The position numbers and the translations under genes were made by a program. A model generated the notes under the pieces. It had not been told where the DNA came from and made no database searches. It saw only the letters and a program-made list of their open reading frames with translations. Of a DNA stretch of 64,000 nt, positions 45,357 through 54,522 are shown piece by piece. The stretch spans positions 186,001-250,000 of the forward strand of contig UBZT01000003.1 in NCBI GenBank assembly GCA_900470155.1, read 5' to 3'. The stretch comes from Hyphomicrobiales bacterium. Its GTDB lineage: Bacteria; Pseudomonadota; Alphaproteobacteria; Rhizobiales; Rhizobiaceae. Every line of letters starts with the position of its first letter. Position 1 is the first letter of the stretch.

Positions 45357-45403
45357 TTCGTGCAAACGATCCCGCATTTCGTGCATTTGCAGGCATTTCG
45401 TGT
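45357..45403 (+). promoter_or_regulatory. Triple TTCGTG(C/T) direct repeat upstream of coxM
   Basis: TTCGTGC at 45357-45363 and 45378-45384 and TTCGTGT at 45397-45403 are spaced 21 and 19 bases apart, two helical turns. LytTR proteins typically bind paired direct repeats with such spacing. The region lies just after the MHYT-LytTR stop and about 150-190 bases before coxM. Confidence 0.45.
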
Positions 45404-45550
45404 GCTTGTGCTTGTGTCAGGGCTTCGATCGCTTCCTCCTTTGTAAACCGGACGCCGTGACTGAGGAGTAGCGGTGATTTTCTTGGAGGCATCTCGCCAA
45501 TATTTGGCGGTGTGGATGTGGGTGAGACGTGCTTTGGGAGGAGCGCAATC

Positions 45551-46417
45551 ATGATACCTGGACGCTTTGATTACCATCGGCCGACAACCATTGTCGCTGC
45601 GGTCGCTCTGCTCACCGAACTCGGCGAAGACGCCCGGCCGTTGGCGGGTGGCCATAGCCTTATTCCCTTGATGAAGACGCGGCTGGCGGCACCCGAACAC
45701 CTGATTGACCTCGCCGGCATCGAAGGCCTGAGCGGCATAGAGCTTGCGGGCGACGACATCGTCATCGGCGCGATGACCTCGCAGCATGCCCTGATAGGCT
45801 CGCCGCTGCTGGCCGAGCTTGTGCCGATCGTTCGCGAGACGGCGCTGATGATTGCCGATCCGCAGATCCGCTACAAAGGCACGATCGGCGGTAATTGTGC
45901 CAATGGTGATCCAGGCAATGATATGCCGGCGCTCATGCAGTGTCTGAACGCCCGTTACGCGTTGACGGGTGTCACTGGTACGCGGGAAGTCCCAGCCCGC
46001 GAGTTCTATCTTGGTGCCTATGAGACTGCACTTTCTGCGGGCGAAATTCTCACGGCTGTGCGCATTCCCATCCCACCGGCCGGCCACGGTTACGCCTATG
46101 AAAAACTGAAGCGCAAAGTCGGAGATTACGCTACGGCCGCCGCCGCCGTGGTGATCACAGTTGCGGCCGGGACCTGCACCAGTGCCTCGATCGGCCTGAC
46201 CAATGTGTCGGAGACGCCGCTTTGGGCGGCAGAAGCGGGCTTGATCCTGACTGGCAGCACGCTGGATGCTGAAACGATTGCCCGGGCCGTGCTTGCAGCC
46301 GAAGCGATCACCAATCCGGCGTCCGACATGCGCGGACCGTCTGAATATCGCACCAAGATGGCGGGCGTCATGCTGCGCCGCGCACTTGAGCGGGCTCGCG
46401 CCCGCGCCACCGCTTGA
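45551..46417 (+). CDS. coxM: Carbon monoxide dehydrogenase medium subunit, FAD-binding
   Basis: The ATG at 45551 follows GGGAGGAG and gives 288 residues, the family length. The FAD-binding motifs AGGHS (residues 32-36) and TIGGN (111-115) are at exactly the positions known for CoxM of Oligotropha carboxidovorans. CoxM passes electrons from the iron-sulfur subunit to the quinone pool. The next gene, coxS, follows by ten bases. Confidence 0.95.
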   Translation: MIPGRFDYHRPTTIVAAVALLTELGEDARPLAGGHSLIPLMKTRLAAPEHLIDLAGIEGLSGIELAGDDIVIGAMTSQHALIGSPLLAELVPIVRETALMIADPQIRYKGTIGGNCANGDPGNDMPALMQCLNARYALTGVTGTREVPAREFYLGAYETALSAGEILTAVRIPIPPAGHGYAYEKLKRKVGDYATAAAAVVITVAAGTCTSASIGLTNVSETPLWAAEAGLILTGSTLDAETIARAVLAAEAITNPASDMRGPSEYRTKMAGVMLRRALERARARATA

Positions 46418-46427
46418 GGGGGAAATA

Positions 46428-46928
46428 ATGACCAAATCGCATATCAAAGTCACCATCAACGGCAAGACTGTCGAAGCGCTGGTCGAGCCGCGCACCTTGC
46501 TGATCCATTTTCTGCGTGAGCAGCAGAATCTCACCGGTGCGCATATCGGCTGCGATACGGGCCATTGTGGCGCCTGCACGGTCGATATGGATGACATGTC
46601 GGTCAAAAGCTGCATGACGTTCGCCGTGCAGGCCGATGGCGCCTCCATTACCACAATCGAAGGCGTCGCCAATCCCGATGGCACGCTGAGTGCTCTGCAG
46701 GAGGGATTCCGCATGATGCATGGCCTGCAATGCGGCTACTGCACGCCGGGCATGATCTTGCGCGCGCATCGTCTGCTGCAGGAAAATGCCAACCCAACCG
46801 AGGACGAGATCCGTCACGGCATCGCCGGCAACCTCTGTCGTTGCACGGGTTACGTCAACATCGTCAAGGCCATCCAGTATGCGGCGGCCAAGATCAATGG
46901 AACACCCTATCTGGAGGCGGCAGAATGA
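46428..46928 (+). CDS. coxS: Carbon monoxide dehydrogenase small subunit, two [2Fe-2S] clusters
   Basis: The 166-residue product has the cluster ligands Cys42, Cys47, Cys50 and Cys62 (plant-ferredoxin type) and Cys102, Cys105, Cys137 and Cys139 (the molybdenum-proximal cluster). All eight match the CoxS numbering of characterised CO dehydrogenases. It wires the molybdenum-copper site of CoxL to the FAD of CoxM. GAGGGGGAA precedes the start. Its stop overlaps the coxL start in an ATGA. Confidence 0.96.
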   Translation: MTKSHIKVTINGKTVEALVEPRTLLIHFLREQQNLTGAHIGCDTGHCGACTVDMDDMSVKSCMTFAVQADGASITTIEGVANPDGTLSALQEGFRMMHGLQCGYCTPGMILRAHRLLQENANPTEDEIRHGIAGNLCRCTGYVNIVKAIQYAAAKINGTPYLEAAE

Positions 46929-49354
46929 ACGAGCAAGTCAAGGTCGATATCGATCGCGCCGAGCGCACAGAAAAGCTGCAGGGGATGGGCTGCAAGCGCA
47001 AGCGCGTCGAAGATATTCGTTTCACCCAGGGTAAAGGCAATTACGTTGACGACATCAAGCTGCCGGGCATGCTGTTCGGCGATTTCGTCCGTTCGCCGCA
47101 TGCGCATGCTCGTATCGTCAGCATCGATACCTCCAGGGCCAAGGCCTTGCCCGGCGTGGTCGCGGTACTGACCGCCGCCGACCTCAAGCCGCTTGGCCTG
47201 CACTACATGCCGACGCTGGCCGGCGACGTCCAGGCGGTGCTGGCCGAACACAAGGTGTTGTTCCAGAACCAGGAAGTTGCCTTTGTCATCGCCGAGGATC
47301 GCTATATCGCCTCTGATGCCACCGAACTAGTCGACGTGGTCTATGAGGCGCTGCCGTGCATCGTCGATCCGTTCAAATCGATGGATGCGGACGCGCCCAT
47401 CCTGCGCGAAGACATCCAGGACAAGATGGTCGGCGCGCATGGGCCGCGCAAACACCCCAACCACATCTTCGAATGGATGATCGGCGACAAGCAGGCAACC
47501 GATGATGTGTTTGCCAATGCCGATGTCACGATCAAGGAAATGCTGGTCGATCACCGCACCCATCCGTCGCCGCTCGAGACCTGCCAGTCACTGGCCTCTT
47601 TCGACAAGGTCAAGGGCGAGTTGACGCTTTGGGGCACCTTCCAGGCGCCGCATGTCATCCGCACCGTGGTGTCGCTGATCTCCGGCCTGCCGGAACACAA
47701 GATTCACGTCATTGCGCCGGATATCGGCGGCGGTTTTGGCAACAAGGTCGGCGCCTATGCCGGTTATGTCTGCTCGGTGGTCGGTTCGATCGTGCTCGGC
47801 GTGCCGGTCAAATGGGTCGAAGACCGGATGGAAAATCTCTCCACCACGTCTTTTGCCCGCGACTATCACATGACCACCGAACTGGCCTCCACCAAGGAAG
47901 GCAAGATCCTCGCCATGCGCGTGCATGTGCTCGCCGACCACGGCGCCTTCGATGCCTGCGCCGATCCATCGAAATGGCCGGCCGGCTTCATGAATATCTG
48001 CACCGGTTCCTACGATATCCCGGTGGCGCATCTGGCCGTCGATGGCGTCTATACCAACAAGGCATCCGGTGGCGTCGCCTATCGCTGCTCGTTTCGGGTG
48101 ACCGAAGCGGTGTTTGCCATCGAACGGGCTGTGGAAGTGCTGGCGCAGAAGCTGGGCATGGATGCGGCCGAACTCCGGATGAAGAACTTCATCAAGGCCG
48201 AACAGTTTCCGTATCACTCGGCGCTGGGCTGGGAATATGACAGCGGCGACTACCACACCGCGATGCAGAAGGCGATGGACGCTATCGGCTACAAGCAGTT
48301 GCGCGAGGAACAGGCGGCCAAACGCGAAGCCTTCAAGCGTGGCGAGACCCGCGAGATCATGGGCGTCGGCATCTCATTCTTCACCGAAATCGTCGGAGCG
48401 GGCCCGGCCAAGAACTGCGACATCCTCGGCATCGCGATGTTTGATTCCGCCGAGATCCGCATCCACCCGACCGGCTCGATCATTGCCCGCATGGGCACCA
48501 AGAGCCAGGGGCAGGGGCATGAGACGACTTATGCCCAGATCATCGCTACCGAACTCGGCATTCCCGCCGATGACATCATGATCGAAGAGGGCAATACCGA
48601 CACGGCGCCCTATGGTCTCGGCACCTATGGGTCGCGCTCGACGCCTGTGGCGGGTGCGGCGACTGCAGTGGCGGCGCGCAAGATCAAGGCCAAGGCGCAG
48701 ATGATCGCCGCACATATGCTGGAAGTGCACGAGGGCGATCTGGAATGGGATGTCGATCGATTCCGGGTCAAGGGCCTGCCGGAAAAGTTCAAGACGATGA
48801 AGGAGATTGCCTGGTCGGCCTACAATGCTCCCCCACCGAACATGGAGCCGGGCCTGGAAGCGGTGAACTACTATGAGCCGCCCAACATGACCTATCCGTT
48901 CGGCGCCTATTTCTGCGTCATGGACATCGATGTCGACACCGGCGTTGCCAAAACACGGCGCTTCTATGCGCTCGACGATTGCGGCACCCGCATCAATCCG
49001 ATGATCATCGAGGGCCAGGTGCATGGGGGACTGACCGAGGCCTTTGCCTGCGCCATGGGGCAGGAGATCCGCTACGACGAGATGGGCAATGTCATGGGCG
49101 CATCCTTCATGGACTTCTTCCTGCCAACAGCGGTCGAGACGCCGAAATGGGAAACCGACTTCACCGTCACGCCATCGCCGCATCACCCGATCGGTGCAAA
49201 GGGCGTTGGCGAAAGCCCGCATGTCGGCGGCGTGCCGTGTTTCTCCAATGCGGTCAACGACGCCTATGCCTTCCTCGACGCTGGTCACATCCAGATGCCG
49301 CACGATGCGTGGCGTCTTTGGAAGGTGGGCGAGCGACTAGGCCTGCACGCGTAA
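46925..49354 (+). CDS. coxL: Form I carbon monoxide dehydrogenase large subunit (Mo-Cu active site)
   Basis: The protein is 809 residues, the length of authentic form I CoxL. The active-site loop reads VAYRCSFR, the form I signature AYxCSFR, and its cysteine is residue 388, the copper ligand in the known structure. The catalytic glutamate is residue 763 in [10 protein letters not shown]. These features separate it from form II homologues (AYRGAGR loop), which are often not CO oxidisers. The enzyme oxidises CO with water to CO2, two protons and two electrons at the cytoplasmic face of the membrane. The gene begins within the end of coxS and is followed by coxD after 13 bases. Confidence 0.97.
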   Translation: MNEQVKVDIDRAERTEKLQGMGCKRKRVEDIRFTQGKGNYVDDIKLPGMLFGDFVRSPHAHARIVSIDTSRAKALPGVVAVLTAADLKPLGLHYMPTLAGDVQAVLAEHKVLFQNQEVAFVIAEDRYIASDATELVDVVYEALPCIVDPFKSMDADAPILREDIQDKMVGAHGPRKHPNHIFEWMIGDKQATDDVFANADVTIKEMLVDHRTHPSPLETCQSLASFDKVKGELTLWGTFQAPHVIRTVVSLISGLPEHKIHVIAPDIGGGFGNKVGAYAGYVCSVVGSIVLGVPVKWVEDRMENLSTTSFARDYHMTTELASTKEGKILAMRVHVLADHGAFDACADPSKWPAGFMNICTGSYDIPVAHLAVDGVYTNKASGGVAYRCSFRVTEAVFAIERAVEVLAQKLGMDAAELRMKNFIKAEQFPYHSALGWEYDSGDYHTAMQKAMDAIGYKQLREEQAAKREAFKRGETREIMGVGISFFTEIVGAGPAKNCDILGIAMFDSAEIRIHPTGSIIARMGTKSQGQGHETTYAQIIATELGIPADDIMIEEGNTDTAPYGLGTYGSRSTPVAGAATAVAARKIKAKAQMIAAHMLEVHEGDLEWDVDRFRVKGLPEKFKTMKEIAWSAYNAPPPNMEPGLEAVNYYEPPNMTYPFGAYFCVMDIDVDTGVAKTRRFYALDDCGTRINPMIIEGQVHGGLTEAFACAMGQEIRYDEMGNVMGASFMDFFLPTAVETPKWETDFTVTPSPHHPIGAKGVGESPHVGGVPCFSNAVNDAYAFLDAGHIQMPHDAWRLWKVGERLGLHA

Positions 49355-49367
49355 GGTTGGACAGAGC

Positions 49368-50249
49368 ATGGCGATCGCGCTTCCACAGGACAGGATTGCC
49401 ACCGAGATGGCTGCGGTCGGGTATGTTCCCGACCGCGAGCTGGCCACCGCGCTGTGGCTAATGGACAGCCTCAAGCGGCCGCTGCTGCTGGAGGGCGAGG
49501 CGGGGGTCGGCAAGACCGAGGTGGCCCGCGCGCTTTCGCTGGCGCGCGATACCAAGCTGATCCGGCTGCAATGCTACGAGGGGCTGGACCAGAGTTCGGC
49601 GCTCTATGAATGGAACTACCAGCGGCAATTGCTGGCGATCAAGGCGCGCGAAGGGCTGAACGCCGACGATGTCGAGGAAGCGATCTTTTCCGAGAAATAC
49701 CTGCTTGAGCGGCCTTTGCTGGCAGCGATCCGCCAGGCGAAATCGCCTGTGCTGCTGATCGACGAGGTTGACCGCGCCGACGAGGAATTCGAGGCCTTCC
49801 TGCTGGAATTGCTGTCGGATTTCCAGGTGTCGATCCCGGAACTCGGCACAATCACGGCGCGGACGATCCCAATGGTCATCCTGACATCGAACGGCACGCG
49901 CGAGCTCTCCGACGCGCTACGCCGGCGCTGCCTCTATCACTATGTCGATTTCCCTGATGTCGATCGCGAGGCGCGCATCATCCTGTCGCGACTGCCTGAG
50001 ATCGATACGGCGCTGGCGTTGCAGATCGCCGGCATGGTCGGCCTGATCCGCAAAGAAGAACTGCGCAAGGCGCCGGGCGTTGCCGAGACACTGGACTGGG
50101 CCGCGACACTTTCGGGGCTTGAGATACGCCACCTCCGTGATGAACCGGAGGCGGTGTTCGAAACGCTGATGTGTCTGATCAAGACAGCTGAGGACAAGGC
50201 GCGAATGACACGCCAAGTCACCGATCGGCTGCTGGGTAAGGTGGCGTGA
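49368..50249 (+). CDS. coxD: CoxD: AAA+ MoxR-type ATPase for CODH maturation
   Basis: The 293-residue AAA+ protein has Walker A GEAGVGKTE, Walker B LLIDEVDRAD and sensor segments of the MoxR group. CoxD is needed to build the copper-sulfur part of the CO dehydrogenase active site, working with the von Willebrand protein CoxE, encoded one base downstream. Order and spacing are canonical. Confidence 0.93.
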   Translation: MAIALPQDRIATEMAAVGYVPDRELATALWLMDSLKRPLLLEGEAGVGKTEVARALSLARDTKLIRLQCYEGLDQSSALYEWNYQRQLLAIKAREGLNADDVEEAIFSEKYLLERPLLAAIRQAKSPVLLIDEVDRADEEFEAFLLELLSDFQVSIPELGTITARTIPMVILTSNGTRELSDALRRRCLYHYVDFPDVDREARIILSRLPEIDTALALQIAGMVGLIRKEELRKAPGVAETLDWAATLSGLEIRHLRDEPEAVFETLMCLIKTAEDKARMTRQVTDRLLGKVA

Positions 50250-50250
50250 G

Positions 50251-51438
50251 ATGAGCGCATTGCGAAAGATGGATTCAGATCTCGGCGAGATGATGCGGGC
50301 CAAGCTCTCGGGCTTTGTCGCGGTCCTGCGCGACAATGGCTTCGTGATCGGTCTGGCCGAGACGCGGGATGCACTTGGTGTGATGAGCGGCGCCAGTGCT
50401 GCGCGTCCGTCACAGTTCCGGCCGGCCCTCAGGGCTCTGTTCTGCAGCCGTCATTCGGACTGGCAGAAATTTGACGAGATCTTCGACGCCTGGTGGACGG
50501 GCCGCGGCATGAAGTCGGCCACCCGAATGTCTGGCGCGCCGCAGAAGGCGCTCAACGGGCTGCAGGCCGTTGCGGCCGGCAACCGCGGCCTGGGCGACAA
50601 CCAGAATGCCGACCATGTGCAGCGTGGCGAAGGCAGCGAGGAGTCCGAGGTCGGCCAGTCCAAGCGCGAGGGCGCCTCGCGCACCGAATTACTGACCAAG
50701 ACAGATTTTCGCCACCTGACCGATCCGGACGATCTGTCGGCCGCTCATGATCTGGCCGCACGGCTGGCGCGTCGCATGCGGGCGCGGCTGACGCGGCGGA
50801 TGCGGGCAAGGCACACCGGCCAGCGCCTCGATCTGCGGCGCACCATCCACAAGAGCGTTGCGCATGGCGGTACTCCGATCGACCTGGTCCATCGCCGGCG
50901 CAAGGACAAGCCGCTCAGGCTGGTAGTGCTGCTGGACGCATCGGGTTCGATGAACCTTTATTCAGCAGTGTTTTTGCGCTTCATGCATGGCGTGCTGAAC
51001 GCATTTCGCCAAGCTGAGGCTTTTATTTTTCACACCCGCTTGATTCATGTGTCACCGGCCCTGCATGAGCGCGATCCCGAGCGGGCGATGCAACGCATGT
51101 CGCTGATCGCCGAGGGTGTTGGCGGCGGTACGCGGATCGGTGACAGTCTTGCCACCTTTAATCGCTGGCATGCCAAACGCTGCATTCATTCGCGGACCTG
51201 CGTTATGATCGTCTCCGATGGTTATGACACAGGCCCATCCTCTATTCTGGCTGGGGAAATGAAAGTTCTGCGTCAGCGTTGCCGACGGATCGTCTGGCTC
51301 AATCCGATGATCGGTTGGCAGGATTACGCACCGGAGGCGGCCGGCATGAAGGCGGCGTTGCCTCATGTCGATCTGTTCGCACCGGCTCATAATCTCGAGA
51401 GCCTTGTCGCACTTGAACCCTATCTCGCGAGGATCTGA
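50251..51438 (+). CDS. coxE: CoxE: von Willebrand factor A-domain protein for CODH maturation
   Basis: The 395-residue product ends in a VWA domain whose metal-ion site is LLDASGSMN. Its N-terminal half is helical with an Arg-rich segment (RLARRMRARLTRRMRARH). CoxE works with the CoxD ATPase in active-site copper insertion. It begins one base after coxD and ends two bases before coxF. Confidence 0.93.
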   Translation: MSALRKMDSDLGEMMRAKLSGFVAVLRDNGFVIGLAETRDALGVMSGASAARPSQFRPALRALFCSRHSDWQKFDEIFDAWWTGRGMKSATRMSGAPQKALNGLQAVAAGNRGLGDNQNADHVQRGEGSEESEVGQSKREGASRTELLTKTDFRHLTDPDDLSAAHDLAARLARRMRARLTRRMRARHTGQRLDLRRTIHKSVAHGGTPIDLVHRRRKDKPLRLVVLLDASGSMNLYSAVFLRFMHGVLNAFRQAEAFIFHTRLIHVSPALHERDPERAMQRMSLIAEGVGGGTRIGDSLATFNRWHAKRCIHSRTCVMIVSDGYDTGPSSILAGEMKVLRQRCRRIVWLNPMIGWQDYAPEAAGMKAALPHVDLFAPAHNLESLVALEPYLARI

Positions 51439-51440
51439 TC

Positions 51441-52265
51441 ATGCAGGCTCCGCACGACATTCTTGACCTGGTCAGCGAAGCGAGGGCACGCGGTGAACCT
51501 TTCGCAATCGCCACCGTAGTGCGAACGGTCTCGGTCACTGCCGCAAAGGCCGGTGCGAAAGCGATTGTTCTGGCTGATGGCAGCATGTCCGCCGGCTGGA
51601 TCGGTGGCGGCTGTGCCAAGGGGGCTGTGCTGAGGGCTGCATGCGACGCGATCCGCGATGGCCAGCCGCGGCTGGTCAGCATCCAGCCGGAGGATCTGCT
51701 GGATGTGAACCATGTGAAGCCGGGGGAGTTTAAAGACGGAATTGTCTATGCTCGCAACATGTGCCCGAGCCAGGGTACGATGGATGTATTTGTCGAGCCG
51801 GTTTTGCCGCGGCCCAATCTCATCATTCTCGGTGCTTCGCCGGTGGCCGTGGCACTTGCCGACATCGGCCGCCGCATGGGTTTTTTCGTCACGCTATGTG
51901 CGCCTCTGGCAGATCAAGCTGATTTTGGCGGTGTCGACCGCTCGATTGACGGATTCGATATTCCTGCCGATCACAATTCTGGCGACTTCATCGTTATTGC
52001 CACACAGGGCCGTGGCGACAGCGCAGCGTTAAAGGCTGTTCTCGGCGCCCCAGCGCGCTATACTGGGTTTGTCGGCTCGAGGAAAAAGTTTGCCGCGCTG
52101 CGCCATGATCTTGAGGCGTCAGGGATCGCAACAGAGCCGATGAATGAGATACGTTCACCAGCGGGCCTCGATCTGGGGGCCATCACGCCGGATGAGATTG
52201 CCTTTTCGATTGTCGCGGAAATGATCGAAGTTCGCCGACGCGGACAGAGAATGACCAAACGTTAA
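51441..52265 (+). CDS. coxF: CoxF: XdhC/CoxI-family maturation factor
   Basis: The 274-residue protein has the N-terminal XdhC/CoxI part (GWIGGGCAKG, DVFVEPVLPRPNLIILGASPVA) and the C-terminal Rossmann part (IVIATQGRGD, YTGFVGSRKKFAALR). XdhC-family proteins carry and sulfurate the molybdenum cofactor of xanthine dehydrogenase-class enzymes. In the cox cluster CoxF is the matching factor. Confidence 0.9.
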   Translation: MQAPHDILDLVSEARARGEPFAIATVVRTVSVTAAKAGAKAIVLADGSMSAGWIGGGCAKGAVLRAACDAIRDGQPRLVSIQPEDLLDVNHVKPGEFKDGIVYARNMCPSQGTMDVFVEPVLPRPNLIILGASPVAVALADIGRRMGFFVTLCAPLADQADFGGVDRSIDGFDIPADHNSGDFIVIATQGRGDSAALKAVLGAPARYTGFVGSRKKFAALRHDLEASGIATEPMNEIRSPAGLDLGAITPDEIAFSIVAEMIEVRRRGQRMTKR

Positions 52266-52304
52266 AAGTAAATATGACACGATATCGGGAGCGGGAGAGA
52301 CAAG

Positions 52305-52946
52305 ATGGATATGAACGGGTCACAGCGTATCGAGGCCTCGCGGGAGACCGTTTTTGCCGGACTGAACGACGTCGATGTGCTTCGCCAGTGTATTCCGGGA
52401 TGCGATAGCATTGAAAAGACATCCGACACAGAGATGGTTGCCAAGGTCACTTTACGCATCGGTCCGGTCAAGGCGAGTTTTGCCGGTAAAGTCTTGCTTT
52501 CCGATCTCGATCCTCCGAATGGTTATACGATCTCCGGCGAGGGGTCCGGTGGCATGGCTGGATTTGCCAAGGGAAGTGCCAAGGTGACGCTGGAACCCGA
52601 CGGCGACGCAACCATATTGCATTATACGGTCGCGGCTGAGATCGGTGGCAAGCTGGCGCAAATGGGCAGCCGTCTGATCGACAGCACCGCCAAGAAGCTG
52701 GCAGGCGACTTTTTCGCGAAATTTGGTGAAATCGTCGCGGCGCCACCTGCGGACGCAACGACAGTCGAGACGCCGCCGAGTGGTGAAGTAGGCAAGAAAA
52801 GCTGGCTCGGTCGGCTCACCGGCACGACGTCTGCGGCATTGCTGCTGGTTGCCTTGAGCGCGGACGCGTGTTGTCTGTTTGGGCAGCATCACGCAGTTGA
52901 AGACACGATGGCGTTTTCGATCTGTACATCACAGCCTGTCGTCTAG
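52305..52946 (+). CDS. coxG: CoxG: SRPBCC-fold membrane/quinone-linking protein
   Basis: The ATG at 52305 follows GGGAGAG. The 213-residue protein has the CoxG fold (VFAGLNDVDVLRQCIPGC, GEGSGGMAGFAKGSAKV, SRLIDSTAKKLAGDFFAKF), then a low-complexity linker and a C-terminal hydrophobic stretch (AALLLVALS). CoxG links CO dehydrogenase to the membrane and its quinones. Here the hydrophobic stretch is short and is followed by about 25 polar residues with a Cys pair, which is a little unusual. It is the last cox gene; coxB, coxH, coxI and coxK are not in the window. Confidence 0.88.
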   Translation: MDMNGSQRIEASRETVFAGLNDVDVLRQCIPGCDSIEKTSDTEMVAKVTLRIGPVKASFAGKVLLSDLDPPNGYTISGEGSGGMAGFAKGSAKVTLEPDGDATILHYTVAAEIGGKLAQMGSRLIDSTAKKLAGDFFAKFGEIVAAPPADATTVETPPSGEVGKKSWLGRLTGTTSAALLLVALSADACCLFGQHHAVEDTMAFSICTSQPVV

Positions 52947-52967
52947 AATCCGGATATCCTTCGGGCA

Positions 52968-53025
52968 TTCCCCGGCGATGACCCCTGTCGCCCGTTTGCG
53001 GTGAAGCCCTGACCGCGCCGGGGAA
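52968..53025 (+). terminator. Inverted repeat after coxG, possible terminator
   Basis: TTCCCCGGCG (52968-52977) and CGCCGGGGAA (53016-53025) are perfect ten-base arms around a 38-base loop, 22 bases after the coxG stop. No T-run follows, so it may be a folded 3' end rather than an intrinsic terminator. Confidence 0.4.
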
Positions 53026-53203
53026 CTATCCGCGTGCACCTTTTTGCGCCGATGCTGCCGTTGAGCGCCTGTCTATCTTTGGTATCAGCGGAGATGGCCG
53101 CGCAGCAGAAGGTGGCGGTGCGCGCCGCAGTCAGGCGGTCATGGGGAGGCTTTAACGATCGCAGCAAGCAATCGGAACTTTCAGTGACACCTCTGCGTGC
53201 GGC

Positions 53204-54226
53204 TCACAGGTTCTCCTTGAGCAGAATTTCAATGCGGATTTTTTCCTGTGACGCTAGAGGCGCGCGAAGATCTGTGCGGGCGCGCATGATCCTGAGGGCG
53301 CTCCTGACGGCGTGTCCGGGGTCTTGCGCGATAATCGTGTCGATCTTTTCACCTCTGAGTGCCTCTTCGGTGAACGGAGTGCGTTCATGCACGACAACCG
53401 TCAACGCTCTGATGTCGCTACAGCGTTCGATCGAGGCGACCGGAATGCGAGCCTCGGCGCTCAGGATATATGCTGCTTTGATCTCGCGATTGTTTTCGAG
53501 GGTCCTCTGGATGATCGTCTCTGCGCGGCGCTCGTCGCCGTAGGTTTCGAGCGAGGGAAGCGCTTTCAAGTGGCCAAACTGGCTGTTGATGATGCTGTCG
53601 AAACCGAGCCTGCGTTCGATGCTGTCTTGAGCCATCATGGTTTCGGCAATGACCATGATCTTTCCAGTCTCATGTTTGAGAAATCGTCCGATGATCTTTC
53701 CGGCCGTGGCGCCGGCGGCAAAATTATCGACGCCGACGAAATCGGTATTTTCGAGCTTCTCTTGGCCGGAGAGAAATTGCACTACCTTGGTTCCGCGTTC
53801 AAGCAACCTTGCCATCGCGTCGCGCACTTGGGGTGATTCCGGTGCCATGATGGCAACGCCATCGATTCGGCTGCTGTCGATCGCAGACAGGTATCTGGCG
53901 ACCTGATGCGGATCGTTGACCGGGATTTGTTCAACATCAACAAGCGTGAGGTCGGATTTGAGTGCTTCGCGCGCCTCATCCACCCTCTGGAGCAACTCTC
54001 GGAGATATTGGTCTCCTGCCAAGGGCAGCATAAAGAGGAAGCGGTATGTTTTGTTGCGGGCAAGGTTCACCGCGGCAGGATTGCGAATAAAGCCAATTCG
54101 TTCAATCGCTTCGTTGACTTTCTTAGAGGAGGTCTTGCTGACGAAGGGCCTGTCATTGAGCACGCGATCAACCGTTGCCAGACTGACGCCGGCCGCTTCG
54201 GCAAGATCTTTCGCTGTCGGCCGCAT
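53204..54226 (-). CDS. LacI-family transcriptional repressor
   Basis: The ATG at 54226 (MRPTAKDLAEAAGVSLATVDRV) follows GGAG and gives 340 residues. The N-terminal helix-turn-helix is classical LacI, with hinge region VNEAIERIGFIRNPAAV. The remainder is a periplasmic-binding-protein-like sensor domain of the type that binds sugars. It diverges from the downstream ABC transporter and kinase operon, with two identical palindromes in between. It is therefore the likely repressor of that operon and perhaps of itself. Confidence 0.92.
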   Translation of the reverse strand: MRPTAKDLAEAAGVSLATVDRVLNDRPFVSKTSSKKVNEAIERIGFIRNPAAVNLARNKTYRFLFMLPLAGDQYLRELLQRVDEAREALKSDLTLVDVEQIPVNDPHQVARYLSAIDSSRIDGVAIMAPESPQVRDAMARLLERGTKVVQFLSGQEKLENTDFVGVDNFAAGATAGKIIGRFLKHETGKIMVIAETMMAQDSIERRLGFDSIINSQFGHLKALPSLETYGDERRAETIIQRTLENNREIKAAYILSAEARIPVASIERCSDIRALTVVVHERTPFTEEALRGEKIDTIIAQDPGHAVRSALRIMRARTDLRAPLASQEKIRIEILLKENL

Positions 54227-54300
54227 GTCATCTCCATTGCGCGCATTGTCACCGGTTCGATGCATGCTTTTGCGATAGATTTCGACAAAATGCAAGAAAC

Positions 54301-54316
54301 TGAGGTGCGCACCTCA
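54301..54316. promoter_or_regulatory. LacI-type operator, copy 1
   Basis: TGAGGTGCGCACCTCA is a perfect 16-base palindrome with the central C-G step seen in LacI-family operators. It is identical to a second copy 30 bases downstream and lies 75 to 90 bases upstream of the LacI-type start codon. Confidence 0.85.
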
Positions 54317-54330
54317 AAAAACGCTTGCAT

Positions 54331-54346
54331 TGAGGTGCGCACCTCA
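54331..54346. promoter_or_regulatory. LacI-type operator, copy 2
   Basis: This is an identical perfect palindrome, centre to centre exactly 30 bases from copy 1. A TATATT (-10-like) hexamer follows at 54355-54360. Two operators in tandem suggest cooperative repression of the ABC-kinase operon and possible autorepression. Confidence 0.85.
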
Positions 54347-54522
54347 ATTACGACTATATTCAGCATCAAGCGACCTTGCCGATGGGGATCGGCGGAGCGC
54401 TTTGCTGTTGGGGCCAGGGAGGATGGCGGCCTGTCGCAATCTTGAATTCTGCGCCGAGGGCTCCGCACGGGGCGTTTTCGTTTCCTGATGGAGGTCGGGA
54501 AGCACAAGGGAGGTTTTCGATC

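Noticed and set aside
45323..46714. 463-codon minus-strand open frame opposite coxM and coxS
   Set aside because: coxM and coxS are certain on the other strand; this frame has no motif.
46925..49354. Assignment of the large subunit as a form II CODH-like or other xanthine dehydrogenase-family enzyme
   Set aside because: The loop is AYRCSFR with Cys388 and Glu763, which is the form I signature, and coxDEFG follow.
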